Origin: Rickettsia typhi
GTDB lineage: Bacteria; Pseudomonadota; Alphaproteobacteria; Rickettsiales; UBA1997
NCBI GenBank assembly: GCA_945861125.1
Contig: CAMASZ010000026.1
Coordinates: 1-10,396 of the forward strand
Direction: 5' to 3'
DNA length: 10,396 nucleotides
The translations under genes and the position numbers were made by a program. The notes under the pieces are model-generated. The model saw only the letters and a list, made by a program, of their open reading frames with translations. It was not told the DNA's origin and ran no database searches. This document shows positions 1 through 7,295 of this stretch, piece after piece (positions within the stretch are counted from its first letter, which is position 1; each line of letters begins with the position of its first letter).

Positions 1-120
1 TAATTTGAATTTTTTTAAACATTTAAAAATCGGAATCAGCGTTAAATTTTTGTCCTGTATTGGGGTTTACTAATATCATGTAAAACTTATCAAATTTTTA
101 AATTCAATCCCAAAAATTAT

Positions 121-147
121 TTGAGTTTGAAATTGCTTTGGTACTAT
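121..147 (+). promoter_or_regulatory. Possible argB promoter with extended -10
   Basis: A TGG directly followed by TACTAT (139-147) resembles an extended -10 element. A weak -35-like TTGAGT (121-126) lies 15 nt upstream, which is a short spacer. Transcription from it would give a leader of roughly 25-30 nt before argB. In sequence this AT-rich such matches arise by chance, so the call is tentative. Confidence 0.22.
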
Positions 148-180
148 TTTTAAATTCTAATCACTTTTTATTCTTAAATA

Positions 181-1143
181 ATGAGCAAAATTATTAATCT
201 TGAAGGTAAGGAAATCAAGGGTATTACACCATTAGAAAGTATATCTTTGCAAAAAGAAAATACTCGTCAAGAATGGGCTTATAAAGCTGATATACTATGT
301 GAAGCGTTACCTTATATGCGAAAATTCTCGGGTGAGACTTTTGTTATTAAGTTTGGTGGATCGGTAATGGGTGAAGATAGTAATATTAAAAATTTTGCCA
401 AAAATGTAGTACTGCTTAAACAAGTAGGGATCAATCCTATTATTGTTCATGGTGGTGGTCCTCAAATCGGTGCTATGCTTGACAAATTAAACATTAAATC
501 AAGTTTTATTGATGGATTAAGAGTTACAGACTCTGATACTGTTGAAATTGTTGAAATGGTTCTTGCTGGATCAATTAATAAAATGATTGTCAAAGAGATT
601 AACTCAGCTAACGGTAAGGCAGTTGGTATTTGTGGAAAAGATGGCAATTTGATTCGTGCTAAAAGAGCTACTAAAACAAAAAAAGATCCGAACTCAAATA
701 TTGAAAAAATACTTAACCTAGGCTTTGTTGGTGAGCCATATCATATTGATCCTGAAATATTGAGTTTATTCGAAGATTCTGATATTATTCCAGTAATTGC
801 TCCAATAGGAGTTGGAGATAATCAAGAAACTTTTAATATGAATGCTGATACCGTTGCAGGAGCAATTGCCTCTGCATTACAAGCTTCAAAACTAATTATT
901 TTATCTGATGTTGATGGAGTAATGTTGCCAAATGGTGAGTTAGTTAGTCATTTAAACGTAGCAACTGCAAAACAAATGATTAATGATGGAATTATTAATG
1001 GTGGCATGATACCAAAAGTAGAAACCTGTATTAATGCTTTACAAAAAAATGTAAGTTACGCTCATATTTTAAACGGTTCAGTTGATAATATATTGCTAAT
1101 GGAAATCTTCACCGAAAGTGGAGCGGGAACTATGATTATATAA
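181..1143 (+). CDS. argB: Acetylglutamate kinase (ArgB)
   Basis: This cytosolic enzyme phosphorylates N-acetyl-L-glutamate, the second step of the acetylated arginine pathway. The 320-residue product shows the amino-acid-kinase fold in order: KFGGS (57-61, phosphate binding), HGGGPQ (90-95, acetylglutamate site), DGLRVTD (111-117), NMNADTVAGAIA (219-230), LSDVDGV (241-247) and GGMIPKV (274-280). The segment EALPYM (41-46) is typical of alphaproteobacterial ArgB. It is slightly longer than the usual 290-300 residues because about 25 extra residues precede the conserved start. In arginine-inhibited relatives an N-terminal helix lies here, so feedback control is possible but not shown. No Shine-Dalgarno sequence precedes the ATG, which is the first one in a long open frame. 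No other arg gene is in the window. Family assignment is secure. Confidence 0.97.
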   Translation: MSKIINLEGKEIKGITPLESISLQKENTRQEWAYKADILCEALPYMRKFSGETFVIKFGGSVMGEDSNIKNFAKNVVLLKQVGINPIIVHGGGPQIGAMLDKLNIKSSFIDGLRVTDSDTVEIVEMVLAGSINKMIVKEINSANGKAVGICGKDGNLIRAKRATKTKKDPNSNIEKILNLGFVGEPYHIDPEILSLFEDSDIIPVIAPIGVGDNQETFNMNADTVAGAIASALQASKLIILSDVDGVMLPNGELVSHLNVATAKQMINDGIINGGMIPKVETCINALQKNVSYAHILNGSVDNILLMEIFTESGAGTMII

Positions 1144-1147
1144 GTTT

Positions 1148-1224
1148 TGGTGGGTGATAGAAGACTCGAACTTCCGACCTCTACGATGTCAACGTAGCAC
1201 TCTAACCAACTGAGCTAATCACCC
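1148..1224 (-). tRNA. tRNA-Val (anticodon GAC)
   Basis: The minus strand folds into a complete 77-nt cloverleaf including an encoded CCA end. The acceptor arm is GGGTGAT/ATCACCC with discriminator A. The D arm is GCTC/GAGT and contains the usual GG of the D loop. The anticodon stem is CTACG/CGTAG around the loop TTGACAT. The T arm is GGAAG/CTTCT around TTCGAGT. Anticodon GAC reads GUC and GUU, so it is a valine tRNA. Its 3' end is only 4 nt from the stop codon of argB, which converges on it. I see no clear terminator between them and no recognisable promoter upstream. Confidence 0.97.
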
Positions 1225-1309
1225 ATTTTAATCAGTTTATTAAGAAATTGATCATTAAAGAATGATTGAAATAATAAAATAAATTTCGTTAACAATCAAA
1301 ATCTTTTTC

Positions 1310-2167
1310 ATGAATAAAAAAAATACCCAAAAAGCATTTTCATTAATTGAATTATCAATCGTTATTTTAATAATTGGTATCTTGGTTGCTGGTGTTACTC
1401 AAAGTTCAAGATTGGTTAACGAAATCCGTTTATCATCTGCTCGCTCTATAACTCAAAGTTCTCCAGTTAATTCAATAACAGGAATTATTTCTTGGATTGA
1501 GACTACTTCACAAAAAAGCTTTAATATCGAGCCAGAAGATGGCTCATCAATCTCTTTAATTAATGATCTTAATATCATTTCAACTCCAAAAATCGGTTTC
1601 ATGCAACCTACCGTTACAAAGCAACCAATTTATAAAAGTTCAAATTTTAATGGACTACCATCTTTGGCATTTGACGGAATTGATGACGAAATGGTTACAA
1701 CTCAACAATTGCAAGTTAATGAAATTGCGCCAACAGTTAAAAATACAATTTTTATGGTTATAAAGGTTTATACTTCGCAAGTATTTTTTAGTTATGAAAG
1801 ATACGATGGCTTGCCAAGAATTTCTTTGCAGATGAATGGAAATAATGTTAGATTTGATTACCCTAATGCTTCAAATATTGCTACAGGAACTACTAATATA
1901 ATAGGAAAAACTGTTATAATAACTGCAGATTCTAACAAAGTTAACCAATCCTTATATATCAATGGTAGTCTCGATGCAACTAGAGCTAACTCCGCTGATA
2001 TAAATTTTAACCATATCTATAATATTGCAATCGGAGCAAATAATGGCAATATGTTTACTAAGTGCGATATTGCTGAAGTAATTATTTATGATCGTTCTTT
2101 GAAAACCGAAGAAAGGAAATCCATAGAACAGTATTTGGGTAAAAAATGGGGAATCAAAATATCTTAA
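1310..2167 (+). CDS. Prepilin-like protein with LamG-like C-terminal region
   Basis: The 285-residue product starts with a type IV prepilin signal: a short basic leader (MNKKNTQK), then A9/F10 at the expected cleavage point, Glu14 at mature position +5, and a hydrophobic helix to about residue 28. The residue before the cut is Ala instead of the usual Gly, which prepilin peptidases can tolerate. Residues from about 100 on look like a concanavalin/LamG-type jelly roll: GLPSLAFDGIDD (115-126), a SLYINGSLDA segment (about 215-224), and the ending IAEVIIYDRSL followed by IEQYLGKKWGI. Such endings are common in exported LamG-like proteins. The product is probably processed and displayed as a minor pilin or pseudopilin with a possible carbohydrate- or surface-binding head. 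No pilus assembly genes are nearby. The ligand is unknown. It may belong to a lineage-specific multicopy family. Confidence 0.8.
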   Translation: MNKKNTQKAFSLIELSIVILIIGILVAGVTQSSRLVNEIRLSSARSITQSSPVNSITGIISWIETTSQKSFNIEPEDGSSISLINDLNIISTPKIGFMQPTVTKQPIYKSSNFNGLPSLAFDGIDDEMVTTQQLQVNEIAPTVKNTIFMVIKVYTSQVFFSYERYDGLPRISLQMNGNNVRFDYPNASNIATGTTNIIGKTVIITADSNKVNQSLYINGSLDATRANSADINFNHIYNIAIGANNGNMFTKCDIAEVIIYDRSLKTEERKSIEQYLGKKWGIKIS

Positions 2168-2201
2168 ATCTTAACAACAATTGTAATTAATAAATTATCA
2201 A

Positions 2202-3503
2202 ATGAATAAAGCGCTAGGTAATCATATTTTAGTTGAATTCATGAATTGCGATCCTGCAATACTTAATGAAGTTGCGGTAATCGAAAAAAATATGGTTGAT
2301 GCAGCGTCAAAAGCTCAAGCTACAGTTATTAACTCAACATTCCATCACTTTTCACCGTATGGAGTTTCTGGTGTTGTTGTTATTCAAGAAAGTCATTTAG
2401 CAATTCATACTTGGCCAGAATGGGGCTATGCCGCAGTTGATTTATTTACATGTGGTGAAATTGATGCGTGGATTTCTTTCGACTATCTTAAAAATTGTTT
2501 TGGATCTGATTCATATTCAGCAATTGAAATGAAAAGAGGTTCAGTAAATTTGTTAAAACGTAATGATTTTAACGTAGAAGGAATTCGTTCTAAAGCATCA
2601 AAATGGAAAAATCCTGATTTTCATACTCGAAATGTCTGGTTTACCGATAAAGATCAAGATCAAGCATTATCACTTCGTTATACTGGTGAAAATTTTTATG
2701 ATGTTCAATCTCCTTATCAAAGAGTTAGAATTCTTGAGAGTTACAAATATGGTAAAATTTTGACATTAGATAACATGGTTATGACCACTCAAAAAGATGA
2801 ATTTCACTATCATGAGATGATAAGTCATATAGCTATGTTTACTCATCATAACCCTAAAAATATTTTAGTAATTGGTGGCGGAGATGGTGGTACTATCAGA
2901 GAAATTTTAAAGCATGACTGTGTTGAAAAAGTTACCATGGTAGAAATTGACAATAATGTAATTGAAGCTTGTAAAAAATTTCTACCAGAAATTGCTTGTG
3001 AATTTAATAATCCTAAACTTGAACTAATAGTGGCAGATGGTATATCATTTGTTAAAAATTCTAATCCTCAGCAATATGATATTGTAATTGTTGATGGCTC
3101 AGATCCCGTAGGGCCTGCGCAAGGTTTATTTAGTACTGATTTTTATAATAACTGCTATAAAATTCTTAAAGACGACGGCATATTAGTTTCTCAGGGTGAA
3201 TCTCCTAAATTCAATGAAAAAGTTTTTGTTGAATTATATTCAACTCTATCAAATATCTTTGGTAAAGATAATACTAAAATTTCATTGTTTTATGTACCGA
3301 CATATCCAACTGGAATGTGGTCATTCCAATATTGCATTAAAAATTCCAAATATAAATATAAATTAGAAAAAGTTATTGATGAAAGTAAGGTTGATAAATT
3401 TGTTGCTAAAAATAACCTTCGCTACTATAACAAAGAAATTCATCAAGCAAGTTTTGCACTACCTAATTTTGTAAAAAAATTAGTTGATAACAATATTTCT
3501 TAA
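2202..3503 (+). CDS. speDE: Fused S-adenosylmethionine decarboxylase / spermidine synthase (SpeD-SpeE)
   Basis: One 433-residue chain carries two consecutive polyamine enzymes. Residues 1 to about 125 are a class 1B AdoMet decarboxylase. Self-cleavage is expected between Glu63 and Ser64 in [12 protein letters not shown] to give the pyruvoyl group, and His69 and Cys84 are in the expected catalytic places. After a linker, residues from about 140 form the aminopropyltransferase: YDVQSPYQ (167-173), GGGDGG (225-230, decarboxylated AdoMet binding) and [10 protein letters not shown] (297-306, catalytic Asp). Together they would make decarboxylated AdoMet and transfer its aminopropyl group to putrescine, giving spermidine. 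SpeD-SpeE fusions are known, including in Candidatus Pelagibacter. The start is the first ATG, at the normal SpeD N-terminus, without a Shine-Dalgarno sequence. It lies 34 nt after the pilin-like gene and 29 nt before speY. Confidence 0.96.
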   Translation: MNKALGNHILVEFMNCDPAILNEVAVIEKNMVDAASKAQATVINSTFHHFSPYGVSGVVVIQESHLAIHTWPEWGYAAVDLFTCGEIDAWISFDYLKNCFGSDSYSAIEMKRGSVNLLKRNDFNVEGIRSKASKWKNPDFHTRNVWFTDKDQDQALSLRYTGENFYDVQSPYQRVRILESYKYGKILTLDNMVMTTQKDEFHYHEMISHIAMFTHHNPKNILVIGGGDGGTIREILKHDCVEKVTMVEIDNNVIEACKKFLPEIACEFNNPKLELIVADGISFVKNSNPQQYDIVIVDGSDPVGPAQGLFSTDFYNNCYKILKDDGILVSQGESPKFNEKVFVELYSTLSNIFGKDNTKISLFYVPTYPTGMWSFQYCIKNSKYKYKLEKVIDESKVDKFVAKNNLRYYNKEIHQASFALPNFVKKLVDNNIS

Positions 3504-3532
3504 TTTTCTCATAACGCTTTAAAATTTCTAAA

Positions 3533-4564
3533 ATGAATAAAAAATTACTTAGGAAAAAAGATTTATTAAAAAAAACTGTAAAACATATTGATATAACCTC
3601 CTTTGATTCTCGAAATATTATTGATCAAATGAGTAACATGTCTTTTACATCTAGAGATTTAGCCAATGCTTCAGAAATTTTTAATATGATGCTACGGGAT
3701 CAAAATTGCTCAATAATTCTTACCTTAGCAGGATCAACCTCTGCTGGTGGGTGCATGAAAGTTTATGCTGATATGATAAAATATAATATGGTTGATGTAG
3801 TAGTTGCAACTGGAGCATCAATTGTTGATATGGATTTTTTTGAAGCGCTAGGTTTTAAGCATTATCAAGGTACGCAATTTATTGATGATAAGTTTCTGCG
3901 TGATAACTATATTGATAGAATTTATGATACTTATATTGATGAGGAAGATTTACAAAAATGTGATCACACAATTTTTCAGATAGCTAATAGTCTTGAAGCA
4001 AGGCCATATTCATCTAGAGAATTTATTTATGAAATGGGTAAATTTTTGCAAAAAAAATCTAAGAAAAAAGAATCACTTATCCAATTGGCTTATGAAAATC
4101 AAGTACCAATTTTCTGCCCTGCTTTTACTGATTCTTCGGCTGGTTTTGGGTTAGTATTGCATCAGGTTAAGAATCCAAAAAAACATTTAACCATTGATTC
4201 AATTGCTGATTTTCGTGAGCTTACCGATATTAAAATTAAAGCAGGAACTACTGGATTATTAATGATCGGAGGAGGGGTTCCTAAAAACTTTGTTCAAGAT
4301 ACTGTAGTGTGTGCAGAAATTTTAGGAAAAGAAGTTGATATGCATAAATATGCTGTACAAATTACTGTTGCAGATTCTAGAGATGGTGCATGCTCTTCTT
4401 CTACTTTAAAAGAAGCTTGTTCATGGGGTAAAGTTGATACTGCATATGAACAGATGGTTTATGCTGAGGCAACTTCAGTAATTCCATTATTAATTTCTGA
4501 TGCTTATCATAAGGGTTATTGGAAAAAAAGAAAAAGAAGAAATTTTGCTAAAATATTTTTTTAA
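3533..4564 (+). CDS. speY: Deoxyhypusine synthase-like aminobutyltransferase (SpeY type)
   Basis: The 343-residue protein belongs to the deoxyhypusine synthase (DHS) family. It has LAGSTSAGG (65-73), NMVDVVVATGAS (85-96), VPIFCPAFTDSSAG (191-204), MIGGGVPKNF (244-253) and EACSWGKVD (294-302). Lys300 is the counterpart of the lysine that forms the covalent aminobutyl intermediate. Bacteria have no eIF5A, so protein modification is unlikely. A cyanobacterial homologue makes homospermidine from spermidine and putrescine, and that is the best guess here. Support comes from its place 29 nt after speDE, which would supply spermidine. The His that binds substrate in human DHS (His288) appears to be Asn252 here, so it is not a eukaryotic-type enzyme. 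The C-terminus is very basic (KKRKRR, 331-336). Substrate choice is inferred. Confidence 0.88.
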   Translation: MNKKLLRKKDLLKKTVKHIDITSFDSRNIIDQMSNMSFTSRDLANASEIFNMMLRDQNCSIILTLAGSTSAGGCMKVYADMIKYNMVDVVVATGASIVDMDFFEALGFKHYQGTQFIDDKFLRDNYIDRIYDTYIDEEDLQKCDHTIFQIANSLEARPYSSREFIYEMGKFLQKKSKKKESLIQLAYENQVPIFCPAFTDSSAGFGLVLHQVKNPKKHLTIDSIADFRELTDIKIKAGTTGLLMIGGGVPKNFVQDTVVCAEILGKEVDMHKYAVQITVADSRDGACSSSTLKEACSWGKVDTAYEQMVYAEATSVIPLLISDAYHKGYWKKRKRRNFAKIFF

Positions 4565-4583
4565 AAATTGCCAAAAATTTTTT
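4563..4583 (+). terminator. Weak A/T-only hairpin with T-run after speY
   Basis: AAAAATT (4563-4569) pairs with AATTTTT (4576-4582) around a six-base loop, and six T residues occupy 4578-4583. It overlaps the speY stop codon. The stem has no G-C pairs, so it would be a poor terminator alone. The GC-rich palindromes directly downstream may do the real work. Confidence 0.25.
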
Positions 4584-4640
4584 ATTCAGTCGCGCTAAAG
4601 CGAGCGACACTTTATTCAGTCGCGCTAAAGCGAGCGACAC
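4581..4640. repeat. Perfect 30-bp tandem duplication carrying a GC-rich palindrome
   Basis: Bases 4581-4610 and 4611-4640 are identical 30-bp units, head to tail. Each unit holds the core GTCGCGCTAAAGCGAGCGAC (first copy 4589-4608). The core can fold as GTCGC/GCGAC enclosing a smaller TCGC/GCGA or CGCT/AGCG stem. The core is about 65% G+C, far above its surroundings. It lies between two convergent genes, 16 nt after the speY stop and 14 nt beyond the rseP stop. The position suits a bidirectional transcription terminator or a REP-like dispersed palindrome. No clean T-run directly follows the hairpin on either strand, so a standard intrinsic terminator is not proven. Confidence 0.95.
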
Positions 4641-4654
4641 GCAGCTATATTGTA

Positions 4655-5761
4655 TTAAAATAAGTTAAGTATATCGTTTATAGTGGTAAAAATCATTAAG
4701 GTGATTACTAAGCTAAATCCAATATTAAAGCCAATTTGTTGAAGTTTTTGTGACAACGGTTTACCCCTTATTGCTTCAATGATATAGTAAAATAAGTGGC
4801 CTCCATCAAGAACTGGAATAGGAAGTAAATTCATTATTCCTAGATTTATTGAAATTAGCGCCATAAACCAAATCACTACTTGGAAGCCCTGTTCAATAGT
4901 TTTTCCTGAATACTTTGCTATTTTAATTGGCCCCCCAAGTTCTTTTACCGATCTTTTTCCAGTAATTAATTGTTTTAAGGTTTTTAATACTGCAACAGAA
5001 ATGTTATATGTTTCTTTGTTTGCTATTAAGAAGCTTCTGTAAAGAGATAATTCTTGATGAAACATTTGTGAACTTGCAATGCCAACTGTTCTTATTTTTA
5101 CTGTTTCATTTAAAAAATCTGTTCTTTCTTGTATTATTGGTTTAACACTGATTTCAATAATATCATTAGCTCTTTTAATTTTAAAAATCAATTCTTCTTC
5201 TAGACCAGTCACTATAATTGATCTAACTTCATCAAAATCTTTAATTTCCTTATTATTGATAGCAATTATTTCATCTCCTTGTTTTATTCCAGCGACACTT
5301 GCGGGGCTTTCTTTTATTACTTCATCAACTATTGGTAATATTTTATTTGAACCATTTATTTTGAATAAAAAAGTAAAAATTATAATTGCTAATATAAAAT
5401 TAGCTATCGGACCAGCTCCAACTATAGCCATTCTCTGATAAACATTTTTTGAGATAAAAGAAATTTTTTTATCCTCATCAGACATGTTTTTTATTAATTC
5501 ATAATCCGGAGTAGATGCGCCATTTCTATCTCCATACATTTTTACATAGCCACCAAATGGCAGTAAGCAAAATTTCCACTCAGTATTTTTTTTATCATAA
5601 AAACTAAAAAGTTTTTTACCAAAACCAATTGAAAATTCGGTTACTTTTACATTGCAAATTCTTGCCACTATGAAATGTCCATATTCATGAATAAAGACAA
5701 TTAATGAGATAATTAATACAAAGGAAAAAAAGTTGTGAATAATTATATTTACTAGTTCCAT
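4655..5761 (-). CDS. rseP: RseP/MmpA-family intramembrane site-2 protease
   Basis: This inner-membrane zinc metalloprotease cuts transmembrane segments, typically of anti-sigma factors or leftover signal peptides. The 368-residue protein has the zinc motif HEYGH (25-29) inside the first membrane helix. A GAGPIANF motif (115-122) starts the second. One PDZ domain covers about 140-210, with the ligand-loop sequence SPASVAGIKQGDEI. The third zinc ligand lies in NLLPIPVLDGGH (311-322), and a last hydrophobic helix ends the protein. One PDZ domain fits the shorter alphaproteobacterial form; E. coli RseP has two. Its ATG follows the dxr stop after 1 nt, so translation is probably coupled. In many alphaproteobacteria rseP also follows dxr. 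No anti-sigma substrate gene is visible here. Confidence 0.96.
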   Translation of the reverse strand: MELVNIIIHNFFSFVLIISLIVFIHEYGHFIVARICNVKVTEFSIGFGKKLFSFYDKKNTEWKFCLLPFGGYVKMYGDRNGASTPDYELIKNMSDEDKKISFISKNVYQRMAIVGAGPIANFILAIIIFTFLFKINGSNKILPIVDEVIKESPASVAGIKQGDEIIAINNKEIKDFDEVRSIIVTGLEEELIFKIKRANDIIEISVKPIIQERTDFLNETVKIRTVGIASSQMFHQELSLYRSFLIANKETYNISVAVLKTLKQLITGKRSVKELGGPIKIAKYSGKTIEQGFQVVIWFMALISINLGIMNLLPIPVLDGGHLFYYIIEAIRGKPLSQKLQQIGFNIGFSLVITLMIFTTINDILNLF

Positions 5762-5762
5762 T

Positions 5763-6905
5763 TTATTTTATTTTATTTGCAATGTTTCTTGCATGATTGT
5801 CATAATAGATAATTTCCTCGATTGAAGAGGGTTTTTTAAAGGGAATTTTTTCTAAAGTTTTGGCAACAATTTTAGTGATCTTGTCAAAAGTAATTTGATT
5901 AGACAAAAACTTTGCAACCGCGACTTCGTTGGCTGAATTAAGTATAACCATAGAATTACCACCTTTATTTAAAGCCTCACGACATAATTTTATAGCTAAA
6001 AATTTTTTTTCATCAACCTCATAAAATTCAAGTTTTTGTAATTTTGCAAGATCAAGTTTTTTATGAGCAATTTTCATTCTATTTGGATAATTTAGCGCAT
6101 ATGAAATTGGAACTTTCATATCTGGAAGACTCATCATTGCAAGGCTGGCCCCATCTTTATAATTAACAATTCCATGAATTATTGATTGAGGGTGGATAAT
6201 AATTTTGATTTGTTCCTTGTTAACTGGAAAAATGTGATAGGCTTCAATCATTTCTAAACCCTTGTTCATCATGGTTGCAGAGTCAATAGATATTTTTGCT
6301 CCCATTTTCCAATTTGGATGTTTTAAGGCTTCATTAACTGATATTTTACTAAATAATTTTTTTGAATTGAAAAATGGCCCACCAGATGCAGTTAGAGTAA
6401 TATCTTCAATTAAGGATAGATTATCATTTTCAAATATTTGAAAAATAGCATTATGCTCTGAATCAATTGGAATAATTGAAACATTATTTTTTTTAGCTAT
6501 GGCTGTTAAAAAATCTCCAGCACACACCAAGGATTCTTTATTTGCGAGGGCAATATTTGATCCAGCATTAATTGCATTTATTGTGGGAATCATGCCAATA
6601 GAACCAACTATTGCCGATATAAATAAATCACATTTTATTTTTGCTACTTCTTGAACCGCTTTTTTACCCGATAATATTTGGCAGTTTTTTAGATTTTTTA
6701 ATTGCTCTTTTAATAACAAATAACTTTGCTCTTCTTCAATGACAACATATTTTGGTTTAAGTATTTCTGCTTGTTTGGCTAATAATTTATAATTGCTTTT
6801 AGCAACTAAAGAAATAATTGAAAAATCGTTTAAGTTGTTTTTTATTATTTCAATTGAACTTTTTCCAATTGATCCTGTTGATCCAAAAATAGATATTGTT
6901 TTCAT
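5763..6905 (-). CDS. dxr: 1-deoxy-D-xylulose 5-phosphate reductoisomerase
   Basis: The enzyme converts deoxyxylulose phosphate to 2-C-methylerythritol 4-phosphate with NADPH, the committed step of the MEP isoprenoid pathway. The 380-residue protein is near family length. It shows the NADPH loop GSTGSIG (8-14), ANKESLVCAG (121-130), the metal ligands Asp148 and Glu150 in PIDSEHNA, LTASGGPF (171-178), the catalytic flap HPNWKMG (196-202), and SATMMNKGLEMIEA (209-222) with the third metal ligand Glu218. HPQSIIHG (238-245) is also present. All active-site residues I can place are intact. The ATG overlaps the rbfA stop by 4 nt (ATGA), and rseP follows 1 nt after its own stop. The gene separates this organism from Rickettsia, which lacks the pathway, while Anaplasmataceae keep it. 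Confidence 0.98.
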   Translation of the reverse strand: MKTISIFGSTGSIGKSSIEIIKNNLNDFSIISLVAKSNYKLLAKQAEILKPKYVVIEEEQSYLLLKEQLKNLKNCQILSGKKAVQEVAKIKCDLFISAIVGSIGMIPTINAINAGSNIALANKESLVCAGDFLTAIAKKNNVSIIPIDSEHNAIFQIFENDNLSLIEDITLTASGGPFFNSKKLFSKISVNEALKHPNWKMGAKISIDSATMMNKGLEMIEAYHIFPVNKEQIKIIIHPQSIIHGIVNYKDGASLAMMSLPDMKVPISYALNYPNRMKIAHKKLDLAKLQKLEFYEVDEKKFLAIKLCREALNKGGNSMVILNSANEVAVAKFLSNQITFDKITKIVAKTLEKIPFKKPSSIEEIIYYDNHARNIANKIK

Positions 6906-7294
6906 TTTTTTTTCTTATCAAAATCAACATTATTTTTGTTCTTGTATTTTAAAGATTCTTTGTTGATTAAGTCTTCCAATAATATGGCTTTTTTTTCATT
7001 GTCATCGTGTAAAAAAATTATTTCTGGAACAACTCTAAATACAACTTTTTTTGCTAATTCATATCTAATATTTGATACCAAGCCATTTAATTTTTTAATA
7101 ATTTTTGGGTTATTTTTTTCATCACCAAAAATATTTAGATATACCAGTGCTTTTTTAATGTCGGGACTAGTATCAACTCTTAATATTGTTATATAACTGT
7201 TCATTATAGTCATTAAATCGTCACGAATAAATATTTCACAAAGTGCTCTTTTAATAGTTTCGCCAACTTGTAATTGTCTTTGTGTTTTTTGCAT
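6902..7294 (-). CDS. rbfA: 30S ribosome-binding factor A
   Basis: RbfA is a small KH-fold factor needed for late 30S subunit maturation and 16S 5'-end processing. The 130-residue protein has the family pattern: an N-terminal helix with VGETIKRAL (11-19), SPDIKKALVYLNIF (43-56), and NIRYELAKKVVFRVVPEIIFLHDD (75-98), which corresponds to the usual ...LR.PEL.F..D segment. The C-terminal tail is lysine-rich (ending DFDKKKK) and probably disordered. In many bacteria rbfA follows infB. Here it is wedged between a secreted dioxygenase-like gene, whose stop lies 1 nt upstream, and dxr, whose start overlaps it by 4 nt. The upstream neighbour's end leaves no room for its own promoter, so it is almost certainly expressed from the upstream gene's transcript. 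Confidence 0.94.
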   Translation of the reverse strand: MQKTQRQLQVGETIKRALCEIFIRDDLMTIMNSYITILRVDTSPDIKKALVYLNIFGDEKNNPKIIKKLNGLVSNIRYELAKKVVFRVVPEIIFLHDDNEKKAILLEDLINKESLKYKNKNNVDFDKKKK

Positions 7295-7295
7295 T

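Noticed and set aside
462..647. 61-codon open frame on the minus strand inside argB
   Set aside because: It lies antisense to conserved ArgB motifs and has no features of its own.
1563..1763. 66-codon open frame overlapping the pilin-like gene
   Set aside because: It is a same-strand alternate frame within a gene with a coherent full-length product.
1148..2201. Pilin-like gene beside tRNA-Val considered as an integrated mobile element
   Set aside because: The gene lies on the 5' side of the tRNA, away from the usual integration site. No duplicated tRNA end, integrase or flanking repeat is visible.
4581..4640. Tandem repeat considered as a CRISPR array
   Set aside because: The two units are directly adjacent with no spacers and there are no cas genes; it is a simple tandem duplication.
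5079..5438. 119-codon open frame on the plus strand
   Set aside because: It is the mirror of rseP, including its PDZ region; its hydrophobic look comes from antisense codon composition.
6936..7196. 86-codon open frame on the plus strand
   Set aside because: It lies antisense to rbfA, a well-supported gene in a tight operon.
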